Origin: Pseudanabaena sp. FACHB-2040
Lineage (GTDB): Bacteria; Cyanobacteriota; Cyanobacteriia; Phormidesmidales; Phormidesmidaceae
DNA length: 64,000 bases
Assembly (NCBI RefSeq): GCF_014696715.1
Contig: NZ_JACJQO010000010.1
Span: forward strand, 235,309-299,308
Direction: 5' to 3'
The translations under genes and the position numbers were made by a program. Position 1 is the first letter of the stretch. Every line of letters begins with the position of its first letter. Of the stretch, positions 54,296 to 63,942 are shown one piece after another. Under the pieces are notes generated by a model that had not been told where the DNA came from, did no database searches, and was given only the letters and a program-made list of their open reading frames with translations.

Positions 54296-55285
54296 CTACG
54301 GTTCATAAACAACCCGGCTAGAGCCATAGCCCGCCTCTCGGAAATAGCCTCGCCAGCGCTCGGCTAGCCCTCGGTCGTTGAAAGGCCCTACTGCCACATT
54401 AGGACCCAGTCGGCTCTGGCGCTGCTGTACTCGGTCGGCAGGTGTGCCCAGCTCAACCAAGCGGCTGCTAATTGCCGGCAAGTCCTGAGTCGCCGCCGGA
54501 ATCACCACGTAAAATGGCGCTCCTGCCGTGGCGGGAGGCACTACAGCAGCGGTCGTAGGCGGACTAGAAGGCGGCAGCGGCATCTCATTACCAGAGGTGG
54601 GGCCAGAGTAGACGCTAGGAGGCTGGCCAAACTCAACATTTGGGGCTGCGGCAGTAGGAACTGTGGGGACAGGAACTACAGGGATCGATCCTTGAGGCCC
54701 CGGCACAACAGGCAGAGGCGGCAGCTCTCCAGAGCTAATGTAGGCGGTGGGTGGCGGAGTAGGTAGCTGCCCATAGGTAGGCACTACCGCACCCACCTGG
54801 GCAATCTGCGCCCCAATTCCCTGACTACTCAGCGTACTGACCTGCTGTTGGGCATTTTGATAGACGCTGTAGCGACCCACCTGAATCACCGACTGTCCCT
54901 GATGACTTGTTTCAAAAGCCTCCGGCTCAATCGAACGCAGCTGATCGAGCAATAGCGGATCGCTACCAGAAACGTAGACAATATACTGCTCTCCCGTGGG
55001 CAGCCCCCCAGCATTGGCATAGGCATTAGGGGTAGGGGGGGGAGCCGGATAACTGGGCACCTCGAGGCCGAGCCCAGGCGTGGGTGGGGACACGTCGTAG
55101 ACCTGAGCCAGCATCGTGGCGGCTGACTGGGCAGCTGACTGGGCACTGGCTTCAGTTTGGCTGAGAGAAACCGTTCCGCCTGTCAGCAGCATCAGAGCCA
55201 AAACAGGAGTCATTGAAGGAATCAGGCCCGAGTGACAGCGCCCAGGGTGCTGCCGGTGAGACGCTAGAATGAGAGAGGTTTTCAT
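54296..55285 (-). CDS. Exported Pro-rich protein with SPOR-like ends
   Basis: 329 residues from the ATG at 55285 or 55288. N-terminal basic start and hydrophobic core (MTPVLALMLLTGGTVSLSQ) suggest a signal peptide. Two modules look like SPOR-type ferredoxin-fold repeats: about residues 105-160 (YIVYVSGSDPLLLDQLRSIE then VIQVGRYSVYQNAQQQVSTL) and about 260-325 (FYVVIPAATQDLPAISSRL then VAVGPFNDRGLAERW). Between them is a long Pro/Val/Thr-rich linker. SPOR domains bind denuded septal glycan. Assignment by pattern only. Confidence 0.75.
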   Translation of the reverse strand: MKTSLILASHRQHPGRCHSGLIPSMTPVLALMLLTGGTVSLSQTEASAQSAAQSAATMLAQVYDVSPPTPGLGLEVPSYPAPPPTPNAYANAGGLPTGEQYIVYVSGSDPLLLDQLRSIEPEAFETSHQGQSVIQVGRYSVYQNAQQQVSTLSSQGIGAQIAQVGAVVPTYGQLPTPPPTAYISSGELPPLPVVPGPQGSIPVVPVPTVPTAAAPNVEFGQPPSVYSGPTSGNEMPLPPSSPPTTAAVVPPATAGAPFYVVIPAATQDLPAISSRLVELGTPADRVQQRQSRLGPNVAVGPFNDRGLAERWRGYFREAGYGSSRVVYEP

Positions 55286-55555
55286 CATGATCCTGCCCAA
55301 CAAATGGAGGGGGTTGGTGTTAGAAAAGCGCGTTTGCCCGCAGATCTAGCGAAGCCTCGTCGATGGCAAAACGAGCTGATGCGAAACTGCTAGACTATTC
55401 CTTGGCCAAATCCATTGCTGGAGTTTGTCTTAGGAAAAGCTCTAGATCCCAAGGTGGACTCCGAACTGAACCCCACACAAATTCTGTAGTGAATTTAGTG
55501 TGGACGAACGTTAGGATAGAAACTTTCTCGGAAAATTTCCATACTTTTTGGCAGA

Positions 55556-56677
55556 ATGGAAAAAATTGTGGTCGGTCTTTCCGGCGGAGTCGATAGCTCC
55601 GTCGCTGCAGCAGTCCTGCACCAGCAGGGGTACGACGTCATTGGACTCACCCTATGGCTGATGAAGGGCAAGGGACAGTGCTGTTCTGACGGCATGGTAG
55701 ATGCCACGCGGCTCTGTGATGAGCTGGGCATTCCGCACCACATCGTTGATAGCCGAGAGGTCTTTCAGCGCTACATCATTGACTATTTGGTAAGCGGTTA
55801 CCAGCAGGGGGTAACGCCTCTGCCCTGCTCTCAGTGCAACCGGGCCGTGAAGTTTGGGCCAATGCTGCAGTATGCCCGTGAGGAACTGGGGGCAGAGCGC
55901 ATTGCCACAGGTCACTATGCCCGCATTACTCAAGACCTTGAAACAGGCCGCTACCAGCTGCGCCGCGCCGTTGACCCTAGCAAGGATCAGTCCTACTTTT
56001 TATACGATCTGACGCAGGAGCTGCTGGCAGGTTCGCTGTTTCCCCTGGGTGAGCAGCCCAAGACTGAAACCCGCCGGATGGCGGCTGAACTGGGCCTACA
56101 CACGGCAGCCAAGCCCGACAGCCAGGATCTGTGTTTGATTGAGCATCACGGCTCGATGCAGTCTTTTCTAGACAAGTATCTGGCTCCTAAACCCGGCGAT
56201 ATTGTTGATACTCAGGGCCGGGTTTTGGGTCAGCATACCGGCATTCACCATTACACCGTTGGTCAGCGTAAGGGCTTGGGCATTGCGTCATCCCATCCCT
56301 TGTACGTCGTAGGCTTTGATGTGGGCCGCAATCAGGTGATTGTGGCTGATCGGGAAGTGGCTCACTGGCTTGAGTGTACGGTCAACCAGGTGAACTGGGT
56401 TTCTGTCGCAGCGCCTGCAACGCCTATTCGAGTGACGGTGCAGATCCGCTATCGCACTCAGCCGGTGGGCGCGACTCTGTTCCCGCTGCCTGCGGAGTCG
56501 GGGATCACCGATCGGGCACGAATTTTGTTTGATGAGCCGCAGTTTGGGGTCACCCCTGGCCAGGCAGCGGTCTGGTATAGCGAGGATATCGTTTTGGGCG
56601 GCGGCCTGATCGAACCTTTTGTGGGGGCTGCCCCGGCTCAAGGCGTTCCCACTCACGAGCAAACCGGCGTGCGCTAG
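55556..56677 (+). CDS. mnmA: tRNA-specific 2-thiouridylase MnmA
   Basis: 373 residues. It thiolates U34 of tRNA Lys, Glu and Gln. The PP-loop [14 protein letters not shown] is at residues 5-18. The catalytic Cys pair is in [13 protein letters not shown] (about 97-109) and the second Cys in [12 protein letters not shown] (about 195-206). [16 protein letters not shown] lies in the central domain. Length normal. Not obviously in an operon. Confidence 0.97.
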   Translation: MEKIVVGLSGGVDSSVAAAVLHQQGYDVIGLTLWLMKGKGQCCSDGMVDATRLCDELGIPHHIVDSREVFQRYIIDYLVSGYQQGVTPLPCSQCNRAVKFGPMLQYAREELGAERIATGHYARITQDLETGRYQLRRAVDPSKDQSYFLYDLTQELLAGSLFPLGEQPKTETRRMAAELGLHTAAKPDSQDLCLIEHHGSMQSFLDKYLAPKPGDIVDTQGRVLGQHTGIHHYTVGQRKGLGIASSHPLYVVGFDVGRNQVIVADREVAHWLECTVNQVNWVSVAAPATPIRVTVQIRYRTQPVGATLFPLPAESGITDRARILFDEPQFGVTPGQAAVWYSEDIVLGGGLIEPFVGAAPAQGVPTHEQTGVR

Positions 56678-56719
56678 GCTTGAGCCAAAGCCGGGCGACT
56701 GCAGCGGTTTTATATCTCT

Positions 56720-56755
56720 CCAAAGTGCCTGCTCAAAAATTAGCAGGGGCTTTGG
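56720..56755. promoter_or_regulatory. Imperfect hairpin between mnmA and sat
   Basis: CCAAAGTGCCTGCT (56720-56733) pairs with AGCAGGGGCTTTGG (56742-56755), with one mismatch and one wobble. No T-run follows. It could be an mnmA 3' stabiliser or a sat leader element. Confidence 0.35.
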
Positions 56756-56894
56756 GGTGACAAGGGTACCGTTGTGTATTTTTATGAATTAGTAGGGATT
56801 GCTAGGGGCACTGCCTTTTGCGATCGCATCCCCCATGTCTGCTCAATACGCGGAGCAGAGAGACGAGGTTGTTTTTGTTAGGGAGGTTTGGAAG

Positions 56895-58070
56895 ATGGCT
56901 ATCCAGGATGGGATTGCTCCCCACGGTGGCACGTTAGTTAACCGCATTGTGACGGCAGAGCAGCGCACAGTTTTCCTGGAGAAGGCAGACTTCCTGCCCC
57001 GGGTAACGCTGGATGAACGGGCTTTTTCGGATCTGGCCATGATTGCCATTGGCGGCTTTAGCCCGCTCACTGGCTTTATGGAACAGGCAGACTACGACAC
57101 GGTTGTGACCGATATGCGCTTGGCCAACGGCTTGCCCTGGTCGGTGCCTGTTACCCTGTCGGTGTCAGAAGAGGTGGCTGCGCCTCTAGCAGAGGGCAGT
57201 CTGGTGCGCCTAGACGATGCCTCTGGCCGCTTTGTAGGTGTGCTGGAGCTGACCCAAAAGTACACCTACGACAAGGTTCGAGAAGCTACCCACGTCTATC
57301 GCACCGACGAAGACAAGCACCCCGGCGTCAAAGTGGTCTATGCTCAGGGACCGATCAACCTGGCTGGGCCAGTCTGGCTGCTGCAGCGCGACGCCCATCC
57401 TCTGTTTCCCAACTACCAAATCGACCCAGCCGCTTCCCGCGCCCTATTCAAAGAGCGGGGCTGGCGAACGGTGGTGGGCTTTCAGACCCGTAACCCCATT
57501 CACCGAGCCCATGAGTACATTCAAAAGTGTGCCCTGGAAACAGTAGATGGGCTGTTTTTGCATCCCCTGGTCGGGGCCACCAAGGAAGACGACATCCCGG
57601 CAGACGTGCGGATGCGCTGCTACGAGATCATGATGGAGCACTACTTCCCTCAGGACCGCGTAATTCTTGCCATTAATCCTTCGGCAATGCGCTACGCTGG
57701 TCCTAGAGAGGCTATCTTCCATGCCCTGATTCGGAAGAACTATGGATGCACCCACTTTATCGTGGGCCGCGACCATGCTGGGGTTGGCGACTACTACGGC
57801 ACCTATGACGCTCAATACATCTTTGATGAATTTGAGCCAGGGGAACTGGGCATTGCGCCGATGAAGTTTGAACACGCCTTTTACTGCACCCGCACAAGCG
57901 GCATGGCGACGACCAAAACCAGCCCCAGCACTCCAGAAGAACGCATCCATCTGTCTGGTACCAAGGTGCGAGAAATGCTCCGCCGGGGCGAACTGCCGCC
58001 CCCTGAGTTTTCCCGGCCCGAGGTAGCGGCAGAACTGGCTAAGGCCATGCGGGTAGCCCAGGAAGTCTAG
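56895..58070 (+). CDS. sat: Sulfate adenylyltransferase
   Basis: 391 residues from the ATG at 56895, supported by GGGAGG 8 bp upstream; an earlier in-frame start at 56799 lacks support. It activates sulfate with ATP to APS, the first step of sulfate assimilation. [14 protein letters not shown] (the HxxH-type active site), [28 protein letters not shown] and [17 protein letters not shown] are intact. No APS kinase domain is fused. The caspase-like gene starts 22 bp after its stop. Confidence 0.97.
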   Translation: MAIQDGIAPHGGTLVNRIVTAEQRTVFLEKADFLPRVTLDERAFSDLAMIAIGGFSPLTGFMEQADYDTVVTDMRLANGLPWSVPVTLSVSEEVAAPLAEGSLVRLDDASGRFVGVLELTQKYTYDKVREATHVYRTDEDKHPGVKVVYAQGPINLAGPVWLLQRDAHPLFPNYQIDPAASRALFKERGWRTVVGFQTRNPIHRAHEYIQKCALETVDGLFLHPLVGATKEDDIPADVRMRCYEIMMEHYFPQDRVILAINPSAMRYAGPREAIFHALIRKNYGCTHFIVGRDHAGVGDYYGTYDAQYIFDEFEPGELGIAPMKFEHAFYCTRTSGMATTKTSPSTPEERIHLSGTKVREMLRRGELPPPEFSRPEVAAELAKAMRVAQEV

Positions 58071-58092
58071 CAATAGGGATAGTGGCAATCCG

Positions 58093-60354
58093 GTGGGACT
58101 GGGACGACGATCGTTTCTGCAACGGCTGAGTCTGGCGCTAACAGCGTTGGGAGTAGGGGAAGCGACGGTTTCGCGTTGGGCCGTACAGTATCAGGCGGCC
58201 CTAGCCCAGCCCACCCCCCGCAAGCTGGCTCTCCTAATTGGCATCGACCAATACTCTAACCAGGTGGTTGATCCGGCCCTGCAGGAGGTGGCACTGCGGG
58301 GCGCAATTACAGATGTGGAGCTGCAGCGAGAGCTGCTGATCTACCGCTTTGGATTTCAGCCTCAAGATATTTTGACGCTAACGAATGCGGGGGCTACTCG
58401 GCAGCGGCTGCTAGAGGCTGTTGAGTCTCACCTGATCCAGCAGGCGCAATCGGGCGATCTGGTGCTGCTCCACTTCAGCGGCTACGGTAGCCAGGTGCAG
58501 ATTGAGGGCGAGCCTGACCTGCGGCGCAGCCTGGTGCCGGTAGACGGAATTTTGCCCACCGAGGAAAACCCCGAGGTGCGAGACCTGCTGCAGGATGAGC
58601 TGGGGGTTTTGTTGCGATCGCTCAAGACGAACCATCTCACGACTTTGCTCGATGCGGGCTACCGCGACTTGGGGCAGGTGCGCTGGGGCACGCTGCGGGT
58701 ACGATCGCGCCCCACCATCCCCACCGGAATTGTGGCCGATGAGAGATTGGCGGCCCTGCCTGACAACGAGTCTGGTCGGAACTGGCCGGGGCTGCTGCTG
58801 CGGGCAGCGACTCCAGATCGGCTGGCGCTGGAGGGAGACTGGTCGGGCTTTAGCGCTGGGGCTTTTACCTATGCTCTCACCCAAACCCTTTGGGAAACGC
58901 TGCCCTCCACGTCGCTGCACGTGGTTTTTGACCGAGTGCAGGAGCAGGTGCAGCGGTGGACAGGGCCTGATCAGCTGCCAGAGTTGACCGGCAATCGGCG
59001 GGCAGAGACGGACCTGATCCCCTACCATCTGCCCCCTCTACGTCCTGGTGCTGACGGCATTATTACCGGAGTCAATGCGGAGAGCGGCACTGTGAGCCTG
59101 TGGATGGGTGGGTTATCGGCAGATGTCTTGGAGCATCTGCAGTCCGGATCTAGGCTACTGATGGCAGCGGCCTCCGATGTTCCTGGAGAACCGAGAAGGG
59201 CCAACACCGAGCTTATCGTCCAGAGCCGCACCGGGCTAGCAGCGGCGGCAAAAATCGACGACCAGCTGGGAGAGCTGCCTCAGTCGGGCCTGTCAGTTTA
59301 CGAGCAGGTGCGACTCCTGCCGCGGCACCTAGATTTGATTGTGGCTCTCGACCCTAATCTGGAGCGAATTGAGCGGGTCGACGCCACCAGCGCCCTGTCG
59401 GGCATTCCCTTTGTCTCATTTACCCCAGCCGGGGAGCAGCCCGCTGACTGTCTGTTTGGCCGCTTGCCCAAGCCTGGATCAGCGACCCTTACTGCGGCGC
59501 TGCCCAATGCAGCCAATGGCCTAGTGGTGACGGAAACCCCTGATCAGGGCCTAGAGCGCAGCTACGGCCTGTTTGCACCTAATCGCACGCTGGTGCCGGG
59601 GACTTTGATTGCCCGAGGAGAAGCGGTCAAGACGGCAGTCACTCGGCTGACGCCCCATCTACAGTCTCTGCTGGCCGTGAAGCTACTGCGGCTGACCAGC
59701 AACCCTTACTCTTCTCAGCTAGCAGTGCGCGTCTCGCTAGAATCGACCTATCCCCAGGAGCGACTGCTGACCCAGTGGGAAACGTTGCGATCGCCCTCGG
59801 TTTTGCCTAAGGCCCGCTTGGCCAAGATCACCGGTACCGAAAAGGCATCCCTGCAAGTTGCTCGGGACGATCGTCTGCGCTATCGCATCAGCAACTTCAC
59901 TGACCAAGCGTTGTTTATGGCGCTGGTCAGCGTAGATAGCCGGGGACAGTTTCTGGTGCTGATGCCTGATGTGCCTGACTCTCGACCTCTGGAGGAACGC
60001 CAAACGGCATTAGCCGAAAGCTCACTCTTGCCTCCTGGCGAGACCCGCGCCCTGCCTGGACAGATCGAAGATTGGGGAGTTCCCGCAACGGTTAGCTGGG
60101 TAGAGACGTTCTTAGTGTTCAGCCGTGCCCCATTCCATAAAACTTGGGAATTGCTGGCTGAGAAAGACGGTGAGGTAGCTCAGCAGCAGAGACTGCACAA
60201 GCTTAACCAGCCGCTTAAGTTAACCCGAGCTTTACTGGCAGATTTACATGAGGGGGCAGTGACCCACGATCCTACCCTGGCCTTTACTGACCAGTACAGT
60301 CTGCACTCCGCTACCTGGGCTACGCTGAGCTTCCGCTATCCAGTACTCCTATAG
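58093..60354 (+). CDS. Caspase-like (peptidase C14) protein with catalytic residues replaced
   Basis: 753 residues from a GTG. The N-terminus GRRSFLQRLSLALTALG resembles a twin-arginine signal. The caspase p20-like domain spans about 43-310: KLALLIGIDQYSNQVVDPAL, then FSGYGSQ where active orthocaspases have FSGHGSQ (His to Tyr131), then LDAGYRD where the Cys of a D-x-C-H-S-G type motif would be (Gly189). Both catalytic positions are therefore lost. The C-terminal ~200 residues resemble DUF4384 (VSVDSRGQFLVLMPD). It is probably a non-proteolytic pseudo-orthocaspase exported to the periplasm or thylakoid lumen. Co-transcription with sat is possible. Confidence 0.85.
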   Translation: MGLGRRSFLQRLSLALTALGVGEATVSRWAVQYQAALAQPTPRKLALLIGIDQYSNQVVDPALQEVALRGAITDVELQRELLIYRFGFQPQDILTLTNAGATRQRLLEAVESHLIQQAQSGDLVLLHFSGYGSQVQIEGEPDLRRSLVPVDGILPTEENPEVRDLLQDELGVLLRSLKTNHLTTLLDAGYRDLGQVRWGTLRVRSRPTIPTGIVADERLAALPDNESGRNWPGLLLRAATPDRLALEGDWSGFSAGAFTYALTQTLWETLPSTSLHVVFDRVQEQVQRWTGPDQLPELTGNRRAETDLIPYHLPPLRPGADGIITGVNAESGTVSLWMGGLSADVLEHLQSGSRLLMAAASDVPGEPRRANTELIVQSRTGLAAAAKIDDQLGELPQSGLSVYEQVRLLPRHLDLIVALDPNLERIERVDATSALSGIPFVSFTPAGEQPADCLFGRLPKPGSATLTAALPNAANGLVVTETPDQGLERSYGLFAPNRTLVPGTLIARGEAVKTAVTRLTPHLQSLLAVKLLRLTSNPYSSQLAVRVSLESTYPQERLLTQWETLRSPSVLPKARLAKITGTEKASLQVARDDRLRYRISNFTDQALFMALVSVDSRGQFLVLMPDVPDSRPLEERQTALAESSLLPPGETRALPGQIEDWGVPATVSWVETFLVFSRAPFHKTWELLAEKDGEVAQQQRLHKLNQPLKLTRALLADLHEGAVTHDPTLAFTDQYSLHSATWATLSFRYPVLL

Positions 60355-60465
60355 TCGTCTTCAGGGGGTGGTTGGGTTATCTCGAAGGAGAGGCTACGCC
60401 AATGCAAGCTCGACACCAACGTACGGAAAAGGACTAGACACACGACTACAAATTTAGGGTTCTGT

Positions 60466-61020
60466 TCAAAACCGGATAGCCAAAAGGCCCAATGCCCCTC
60501 CCAGGCCCAAGCCCAACACAGCAGTCGCCGCCAAGATCAAACAAGCTTGAGTGCGCTTGAACGGAGCAACTAGCCGATCGCCAGTGCGAGCAGTCACGAC
60601 GGCGCATAGTCCGGCCAACAGAAGCGCTGTCAGGCTCAGCAGCATCACTTCCAAAGCGGCCCGAGGGATTTCTGTCTCCTCTAGGTCTGGACTGCCGAAA
60701 AAGTTGAGAGCAGCAGAGAGGGCGACGGTCAAGGCCGCTGCGCCGACAATACCCAGCAAAATCATGAGGCTGCTGGGTAATCCACGAAGCCGCTGCAGCG
60801 CCTGAGGGCCAACCAGGGCCACAGACTGCAGGAGAATCCCGGCCAGAGCCACGGTCCAAATCCAGTAGGGCACTGGAGAAGCTGCCAGAGTTAGACCTAC
60901 AGATCCATAGAGCAGTAGGGTCGCTGTCAGCCAGAGCCACGGTGTAGGGGTGGCGTTGGCCTGGTCTATAAGCCGTTTCCAGCCAGGTGCAGAGCGTTTT
61001 CTCCGGGTTGGCGGTTTCAT
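60466..61020 (-). CDS. Four-helix membrane protein, DUF-type unknown
   Basis: 184 residues. A basic start (MKPPTRRKRSAPGWKRLIDQ) is followed by four or five hydrophobic helices (about 28-45, 50-68, 82-103, 125-146, 158-182). No charged motif inside the membrane suggests a known transporter or enzyme. It resembles cyanobacterial DUF3611-type proteins in layout, but I cannot confirm this. It stands alone, leftward, convergent with the caspase-like gene. Confidence 0.7.
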   Translation of the reverse strand: MKPPTRRKRSAPGWKRLIDQANATPTPWLWLTATLLLYGSVGLTLAASPVPYWIWTVALAGILLQSVALVGPQALQRLRGLPSSLMILLGIVGAAALTVALSAALNFFGSPDLEETEIPRAALEVMLLSLTALLLAGLCAVVTARTGDRLVAPFKRTQACLILAATAVLGLGLGGALGLLAIRF

Positions 61021-61375
61021 AAAGCGGGATAAGACTGGGAAGGGTTGGGCAGAAGGGTAGACGGAAGGTTCAGGGATTGAGTTGCCAGCAGGCTTAAGGT
61101 TAAATCTAACCTTAAGAATCAGGCACAGCCAAATTTGGTTTACTCGCGGCCTTTATTGGACTCTGCCACCTTCTTGGGGAGGTTGAGAAAATAGATCGAA
61201 TGAACCTGCTCTTGGAAGGGAACGAATGCCGCAGGGGTGGGCGCAGCTAAGGTCAGCATTTGCTGATGTTTTAGCCAATAACCAGAAGATTTAGCTCAGC
61301 GAGAAGAACAAATCTGCTGACTCTGCTTGTCCCACGGTCTGAAAATGCCATAATCAAGCAATCGCTTTGGCGAGG
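61021..61375. other. Divergent intergenic region
   Basis: 355 bp between the leftward membrane protein and the rightward cNMP/ZIP gene. No gene seen. It holds the perfect inverted repeat at 61093-61116 and presumably both promoters. Confidence 0.5.
61093..61116. promoter_or_regulatory. Perfect inverted repeat, candidate operator
   Basis: CTTAAGGTTA (61093-61102) and TAACCTTAAG (61107-61116) are exact complements separated by AATC. No T-run follows. The GGTTA...TAACC core is shared with the pncB palindrome at 19053-19077, though the spacer is one base longer. Confidence 0.5.
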
Positions 61376-62686
61376 ATGGGTCAATCCTATGCCCTCTGGG
61401 AGTTTCAGGTATTAATGAGTCTTCCCTTTGTTGCACTGATACAGGGCCTTTTGGCGGCATCCAGCCTGTTGGTGGGGGCCATTTTGGGTATTGGTTGGCA
61501 GCCTGCGCGGGCTTTTACCGCAGCTATTATGGCTTTTGGCAGCGGTACTTTGCTGTCTGCGATCGCATTTGACATCACCCTGCCCGTTTTTCGCCAAAAT
61601 GGCTTTTGGCCGCTGGTAGTGGGCTTTGCCCTAGGCGGTACGCTGTTTACCGTGATCGTCGGCTACATTGATGCGCGGGGCGGTTTTATCCGGCACCCGT
61701 CTTCCTCTCGTCGCTTTCTCTACCAGCACCGGCAGGAGGAAGCCTCAGAAGTGCTAGATCGAATCGAGCATATCGAAATGCTCCACAGCCTGTCTCCTGC
61801 AGAAATGCAGGCTATTATCCCGCTGCTGAAGTCGCTCAATGTAGACCAGGGCACGGTTCTCTGTCAGGAAGGGGCTCCCGGCGATGCCCTGTTTTTAATC
61901 GTCGATGGCGAGGCCGAAATTTTTAAGGGTCTCAAAAAAATGGCGGTACTGGGGCCAGGAGAAATGTTTGGCGAGATGGCCCTACTCACCGGAGAAGAGC
62001 GATCGGCTACGGTAAAGGCCCGCACGCCGATGGAGCTCTACGAGCTAGATAAGGTCGATTTTGATGCCATGCTGACCCACTCTCCCCAGCTAGCCAGCGG
62101 GCTCAGTCGCATTCTGGCGCGACGACTGCGGGAGACCACCCAGAGCACGGCCAAGCGTGTTGAGTCGGACGATCAGTGGCGGCAGCGGGTGCTCGACAGC
62201 GTCGAAGTAGACATTCCCCTGTCTGAGGAGAATTTTCAGCAGCTGGCAAAAAGTTCGGCCCCGCTGGCAATCTTGGTCGGCACTCTGATGGACAACATTC
62301 CCGAAGCTTTGGTTATCGGCTTCAATGCTGGGGTGGGTAACGTCAGTGTGTCATTTCTGATGGCCGTGTTCATTTCGAACATTCCTGAAGCGCTCTCTAG
62401 CTCCATTGGCATGAAGCAGGCAGGCAACTCCTCGCGGCAAATTTTGGCTCTGTGGAGTGGAGCGGTGCTGTTGAGTGGTCTGATTGCGATGGCAGGTAGC
62501 CTGGCTATGAACCTGACTAGCCCGTGGATGGTTGCGATCGCACAGGCTACCGCAGGCGGTGCTATCCTCGCAATGCTCTCTAGCACCATGATGCCCGAAG
62601 CCTACGAGCTGGGCGGCGGCTCTATTACCTTCTCCACTATTGCTGGTTTTTTGGTGGGCTTTTGGGTCACTTCCTTCTCGCTGTAG
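61376..62686 (+). CDS. ZIP-like permease split by a cyclic-nucleotide-binding domain
   Basis: 436 residues from the ATG at 61376; a TTG three codons upstream is possible. Three N-terminal helices (about 12-100) are followed by a complete cNMP-binding domain (about 135-255). Five C-terminal helices follow (about 283-436). The phosphate-binding cassette FGEMALLTGEERSATVKA keeps the Glu and Arg that contact cyclic nucleotides. The membrane halves look like a ZIP transporter interrupted at its cytoplasmic loop. The HNxPEG and HEIPQ metal motifs read DNIPEALVIG and SNIPEALSSS, so His ligands are replaced. Metal transport is therefore doubtful. Confidence 0.82.
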   Translation: MGQSYALWEFQVLMSLPFVALIQGLLAASSLLVGAILGIGWQPARAFTAAIMAFGSGTLLSAIAFDITLPVFRQNGFWPLVVGFALGGTLFTVIVGYIDARGGFIRHPSSSRRFLYQHRQEEASEVLDRIEHIEMLHSLSPAEMQAIIPLLKSLNVDQGTVLCQEGAPGDALFLIVDGEAEIFKGLKKMAVLGPGEMFGEMALLTGEERSATVKARTPMELYELDKVDFDAMLTHSPQLASGLSRILARRLRETTQSTAKRVESDDQWRQRVLDSVEVDIPLSEENFQQLAKSSAPLAILVGTLMDNIPEALVIGFNAGVGNVSVSFLMAVFISNIPEALSSSIGMKQAGNSSRQILALWSGAVLLSGLIAMAGSLAMNLTSPWMVAIAQATAGGAILAMLSSTMMPEAYELGGGSITFSTIAGFLVGFWVTSFSL

Positions 62687-62708
62687 GGTGGTTCAACGCG
62701 CTCATCTT

Positions 62709-63164
62709 CTACAGCAAGCTAAATTCTTCCATTGCTGGTAAAAAATTGCGGTTTTCGTGACCTGACTGGCTCAGCTTGAGCAGCGCAAACCGTTGAATTG
62801 GCAGCAGTTTTTCCCACTCAGCCAGAGAGATAGGATGCCCCACTTCATCTGCTTTGGCCTGCACTGGCTCAGGAATGGCGTCTTCAGCTAGCCAGGGCGG
62901 GCTGGGGTCGATGGGCAGTTCTTTTGCAGGTTCTCCCGTATGGCGAGTCACCAAGTCTTGCAGGTAGTCTCGGTAGGCTTGAGCCTCTTCAGCGGTTGAG
63001 CAGGGTCTTTGTGTTAATGCTTGGCGTTCTGTCTGAGTGAACTGGTGCCAGTGGGGCAGCTTCAGCTTTACCCCGCAGGTATCAAGCTTCATTCGCACCT
63101 GCATGGGAATGCAGCGTAGAGACTCGACAAAGTCGGCCTCAAATTGAAAAAAATCAGATGTCAT
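62709..63164 (-). CDS. narM: Nitrate reductase-associated protein NarM
   Basis: 151 residues. NarM is a cyanobacterial protein needed for nitrate reductase activity. The family signature FFQFEADFVESLRCIPMQVR is at residues 5-24, MKLDTCGVKLKLPHW at 25-39, and GHENRNFLPAMEEF at the end. It lacks cofactor motifs. The gene is not next to narB or transporter genes in this window. It implies the organism assimilates nitrate. Convergent with the cNMP/ZIP gene, 22 bp apart. Confidence 0.92.
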   Translation of the reverse strand: MTSDFFQFEADFVESLRCIPMQVRMKLDTCGVKLKLPHWHQFTQTERQALTQRPCSTAEEAQAYRDYLQDLVTRHTGEPAKELPIDPSPPWLAEDAIPEPVQAKADEVGHPISLAEWEKLLPIQRFALLKLSQSGHENRNFLPAMEEFSLL

Positions 63165-63438
63165 TGCGATCGCACTTGTCAGCAGACCATTTTAAACTTT
63201 AAAGCTGGGAGATTAATTGCGATTGCGCCACTGAACCGCAGATTGCACACAGATCCCCGTCAGCAAGGGGGCAAACTAACGGTCTAAATCAGCGGTAGCA
63301 GGAATAGCCGCTGGGCATCACTCAATCAAATACCTGCTTTGATGGGCACGGGCTGTGCCCTTTGCCCCATCCTACGATTCTGCTGTAATGTCGGGTCGGT
63401 CAAGCGTAACGCTTTGTTTGGTGCGTGTGCGGATCGCT

Positions 63439-63942
63439 TCAATGTGCCGAACGGTTAATCTCCCAGCCGTGTGCGGAGTAATCCATTCCCTGGCTTAGCT
63501 TTTCTCGTGCCGAAGGAAGCGCCCATATGATTTGCGGCGGAGTCGACATTCGCGTTGCCTTGCGGTCAAGCCACCCTCGGAGCCTCCTCCACCATCTTTG
63601 GGTCACTGGTGGAGGAGGCTCGTACCGACCACCGATCCACCCAAAATTTGACACCACAAGCAAGGCAGTATCCCGGTCCCAGTAAGAATTAAGGATCGGG
63701 AGCGTGTCCCTCTCTGCCTGAGAATAAGGATGGCATCGAGTCTGTAAGCTCAAGTGAATCACAGCTTGGCTAGATCGAAAAAATGGCACGGTGGGATCAG
63801 CTCCAGAAACTTGCTCTGTCCATCCCCCCCACGGATCAGCTATTGCAACTTCCCCACTACCTTCAGTCAACAATGGTAGGTAGTAAGGAATAGTAATGGT
63901 TAAGAACGCAAAGAGGCATTGTAATGATGCACAAAATACCAA
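63439..63942 (-). CDS. Unrecognised reading frame, possible gene
   Basis: 167 residues. The N-terminus has a hydrophobic segment (CLFAFLTITIPYYLPLL), then VAIADPWGGWTEQVSG, LLVVSNFGWIGGRYEPPPP and a basic Trp/Arg-rich part (VTQRWWRRLRGWLDRKATRM). No family recognised. No good Shine-Dalgarno was seen. It could be a real exported or membrane-associated protein, a fragment of a larger gene, or chance. The window ends 58 bp beyond its start. Confidence 0.4.
   Translation of the reverse strand: MVFCASLQCLFAFLTITIPYYLPLLTEGSGEVAIADPWGGWTEQVSGADPTVPFFRSSQAVIHLSLQTRCHPYSQAERDTLPILNSYWDRDTALLVVSNFGWIGGRYEPPPPVTQRWWRRLRGWLDRKATRMSTPPQIIWALPSAREKLSQGMDYSAHGWEINRSAH

Noticed and set aside
57444..58088. 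214-residue minus-strand frame opposite sat
   Set aside because: Shadow of a highly conserved enzyme; no RBS or motif.
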